From Arsenophonus sp046530735 (lineage in GTDB: Bacteria; Pseudomonadota; Gammaproteobacteria; Enterobacterales; Enterobacteriaceae), in NCBI GenBank assembly GCA_046530735.1, contig JBHEQV010000003.1, positions 167,602 to 231,601 on the forward strand: a stretch of DNA of 64,000 nucleotides, in the 5' to 3' direction. Below, piece by piece: positions 63,368-64,000 of the stretch. Each line of letters starts with the position of its first letter. Positions within the stretch are counted from its first letter, which is position 1. The notes under the pieces are model-generated. The model made no database searches and was not told the DNA's origin. It saw only the letters and a program-made list of their open reading frames with translations. The translations under genes and the position numbers were made by a program.

Positions 63368-63555
63368 TAGATAATTTGCCCACTTAAATGTTTCTATATT
63401 TATTTCAGATTAAATTTTTATAAAATTTTAATAGATTTAATGGTATTAAAATATATAAAGTACTAATTATTAACTAATAGTATTAAATACTAATTTTTTT
63501 GATTTAAATTAAGTAACTTTACCTTTATTATCCAAAATAGTTTTAAAACAATAGA
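63368..63555. other. AT-rich spacer behind dxr
   Basis: About 190 bp without a gene; uppS, expected here in E. coli order, is not visible. Confidence 0.35.
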
Positions 63556-64000
63556 ATTGTTAGCAAATCTAGTGTAATTATGGTCATTCTCAGCTATGAT
63601 TGCTTCCTAAATTTGCTATCAATCCACCCTTAAATTGAACGCTGTTTTGCTATACGGTCAGCAGGTAAAATCCTCTTAACCAGCTCCAAATTTTCTAATC
63701 AACCTGAAGAAAATTCTAATAATTTTAAAATGGTTATTTTTCTTTAACTACAGTGCTTAGTGCGTTGGATTCGTAGCCTCACTATTTAAAAAATCGACTA
63801 AATTCAATTCCTTGCTCTTATTGACGTCAATGCTGTAACGATAAGACATAGAATACAAATAATTCTTCTCGCTCTTTCTTCAAATTCTTCATCTCCTTTT
63901 TAGGATACGCTGATAACCTTTCTAACAAAGCATCAAGGGATTTATATTAGTGGCACCATAGCTCTTTACTAGTTAGATATCCAGTAGATCAGATTAACTT
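63556..64000 (-). mobile_element. IS256-family relic (C-terminal part), runs off the window
   Basis: On the minus strand: NINKSLDALLERLSAYPKKE-like near 63930, EEMKNLKKEREELFVFYVLS near 63865 (family: LEKERE-LL-FYDFPA), SNALSTVVKEK near 63770 and SVQFKGGL near 63640 (family C-terminus: VQFKDGE). The left end, AATTGTTAGCAAATCT, resembles the right ends of the plus-strand copies. Confidence 0.78.

Noticed and set aside
1..64000. tRNA, rRNA or tmRNA genes
   Set aside because: I looked for T-arm-like GGTTCRANTCC motifs with a following acceptor stem and found none that fold; no rRNA-like conserved stretches were seen. A tRNAscan run would settle this.

Overview
The window looks like the chromosome of a host-restricted gammaproteobacterium of the Enterobacterales, late in genome reduction. 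Every intact protein is close to an E. coli, Yersinia or Serratia ortholog in length and active-site residues. Several gene neighbourhoods are of that type: aroQ-accB, mreBCD-maf-rng-yhdP, envC-yibQ, yibN-secB-gpsA-cysE, cspE/lipA-lipB-ybeD, sdhE/ygfZ, nupC-deoCB-deoD, ispG-rodZ-rlmN-ndk, and map/rpsB-tsf-pyrH-frr-dxr. The DNA is very AT-rich. By my count intact genes cover only about 20 kb (about 31%), recognisable insertion-sequence debris about another third, and eroded pseudogenes and unreadable DNA the rest. This is the profile of an insect co-symbiont such as the Serratia symbiotica lineages of Cinara aphids. That identification is an inference from style of decay, not a match I could test.

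Layout. 1-775: accB (partial) and aroQ, minus strand. 776-5524: decayed DNA with an IS91 and an IS481 relic. 5525-8187: mreB, mreC and mreD (mreD has an early stop), then maf, rng and yhdP pseudogenes to about 10.9 kb. 10.9-11.7 kb: IS481 relic. 11.7-13.7 kb: yibQ pseudogene and envC. 13.8-14.9 kb: IS1595 relic where gpmM would be expected. 15.1-17.1 kb: yibN, secB and gpsA intact, then a cysE pseudogene. 18-20.2 kb: two IS256 relics in inverted orientation. 21.3-23.6 kb: cspE pseudogene, then lipA, lipB and ybeD. 23.7-34.9 kb: mostly IS1595 and IS91 relics, an unidentified less AT-rich tract at 29.3-31.3 kb, and an sdhE pseudogene. 34.9-35.9 kb: ygfZ. 36.2-39.2 kb: IS1595, IS91 and IS256 relics. 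39.4-45.9 kb: nupC, broken deoC and deoB, intact deoD, with a nested IS1595-in-IS481 inside deoB. 46.2-47.6 kb: IS256 relic. 47.6-52.3 kb: ispG, rodZ, rlmN, ndk. 52.3-54.7 kb: IS256, IS1595 and IS481 relics. 55.1-63.4 kb: map, rpsB, tsf, pyrH, frr, dxr with two IS481 relics between them. The window ends in an IS256 relic.

The retained genes form a coherent minimal set: translation (rpsB, tsf, frr, map, rlmN), rod shape and cell division (mreBC, rodZ, envC), isoprenoid synthesis (dxr, ispG), lipoate (lipA, lipB) and iron-sulfur support (ygfZ), nucleotide supply (nupC, deoD, ndk, pyrH), phospholipid and fatty-acid precursors (gpsA, accB), protein export (secB) and one shikimate step (aroQ). Lost functions include serine acetyltransferase (cysE), deoxyribose catabolism (deoC, deoB), RNase G and SdhE.

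I found no tRNA, rRNA, CRISPR array, toxin system or intact transposase, and no new multi-gene system. The most informative signals are those of decay: nested and target-site-duplicated IS copies, a 97-bp perfect inverted repeat suggesting recent gene conversion, a TGG-to-TGA change in mreD, and a 13-unit hexanucleotide repeat behind map.
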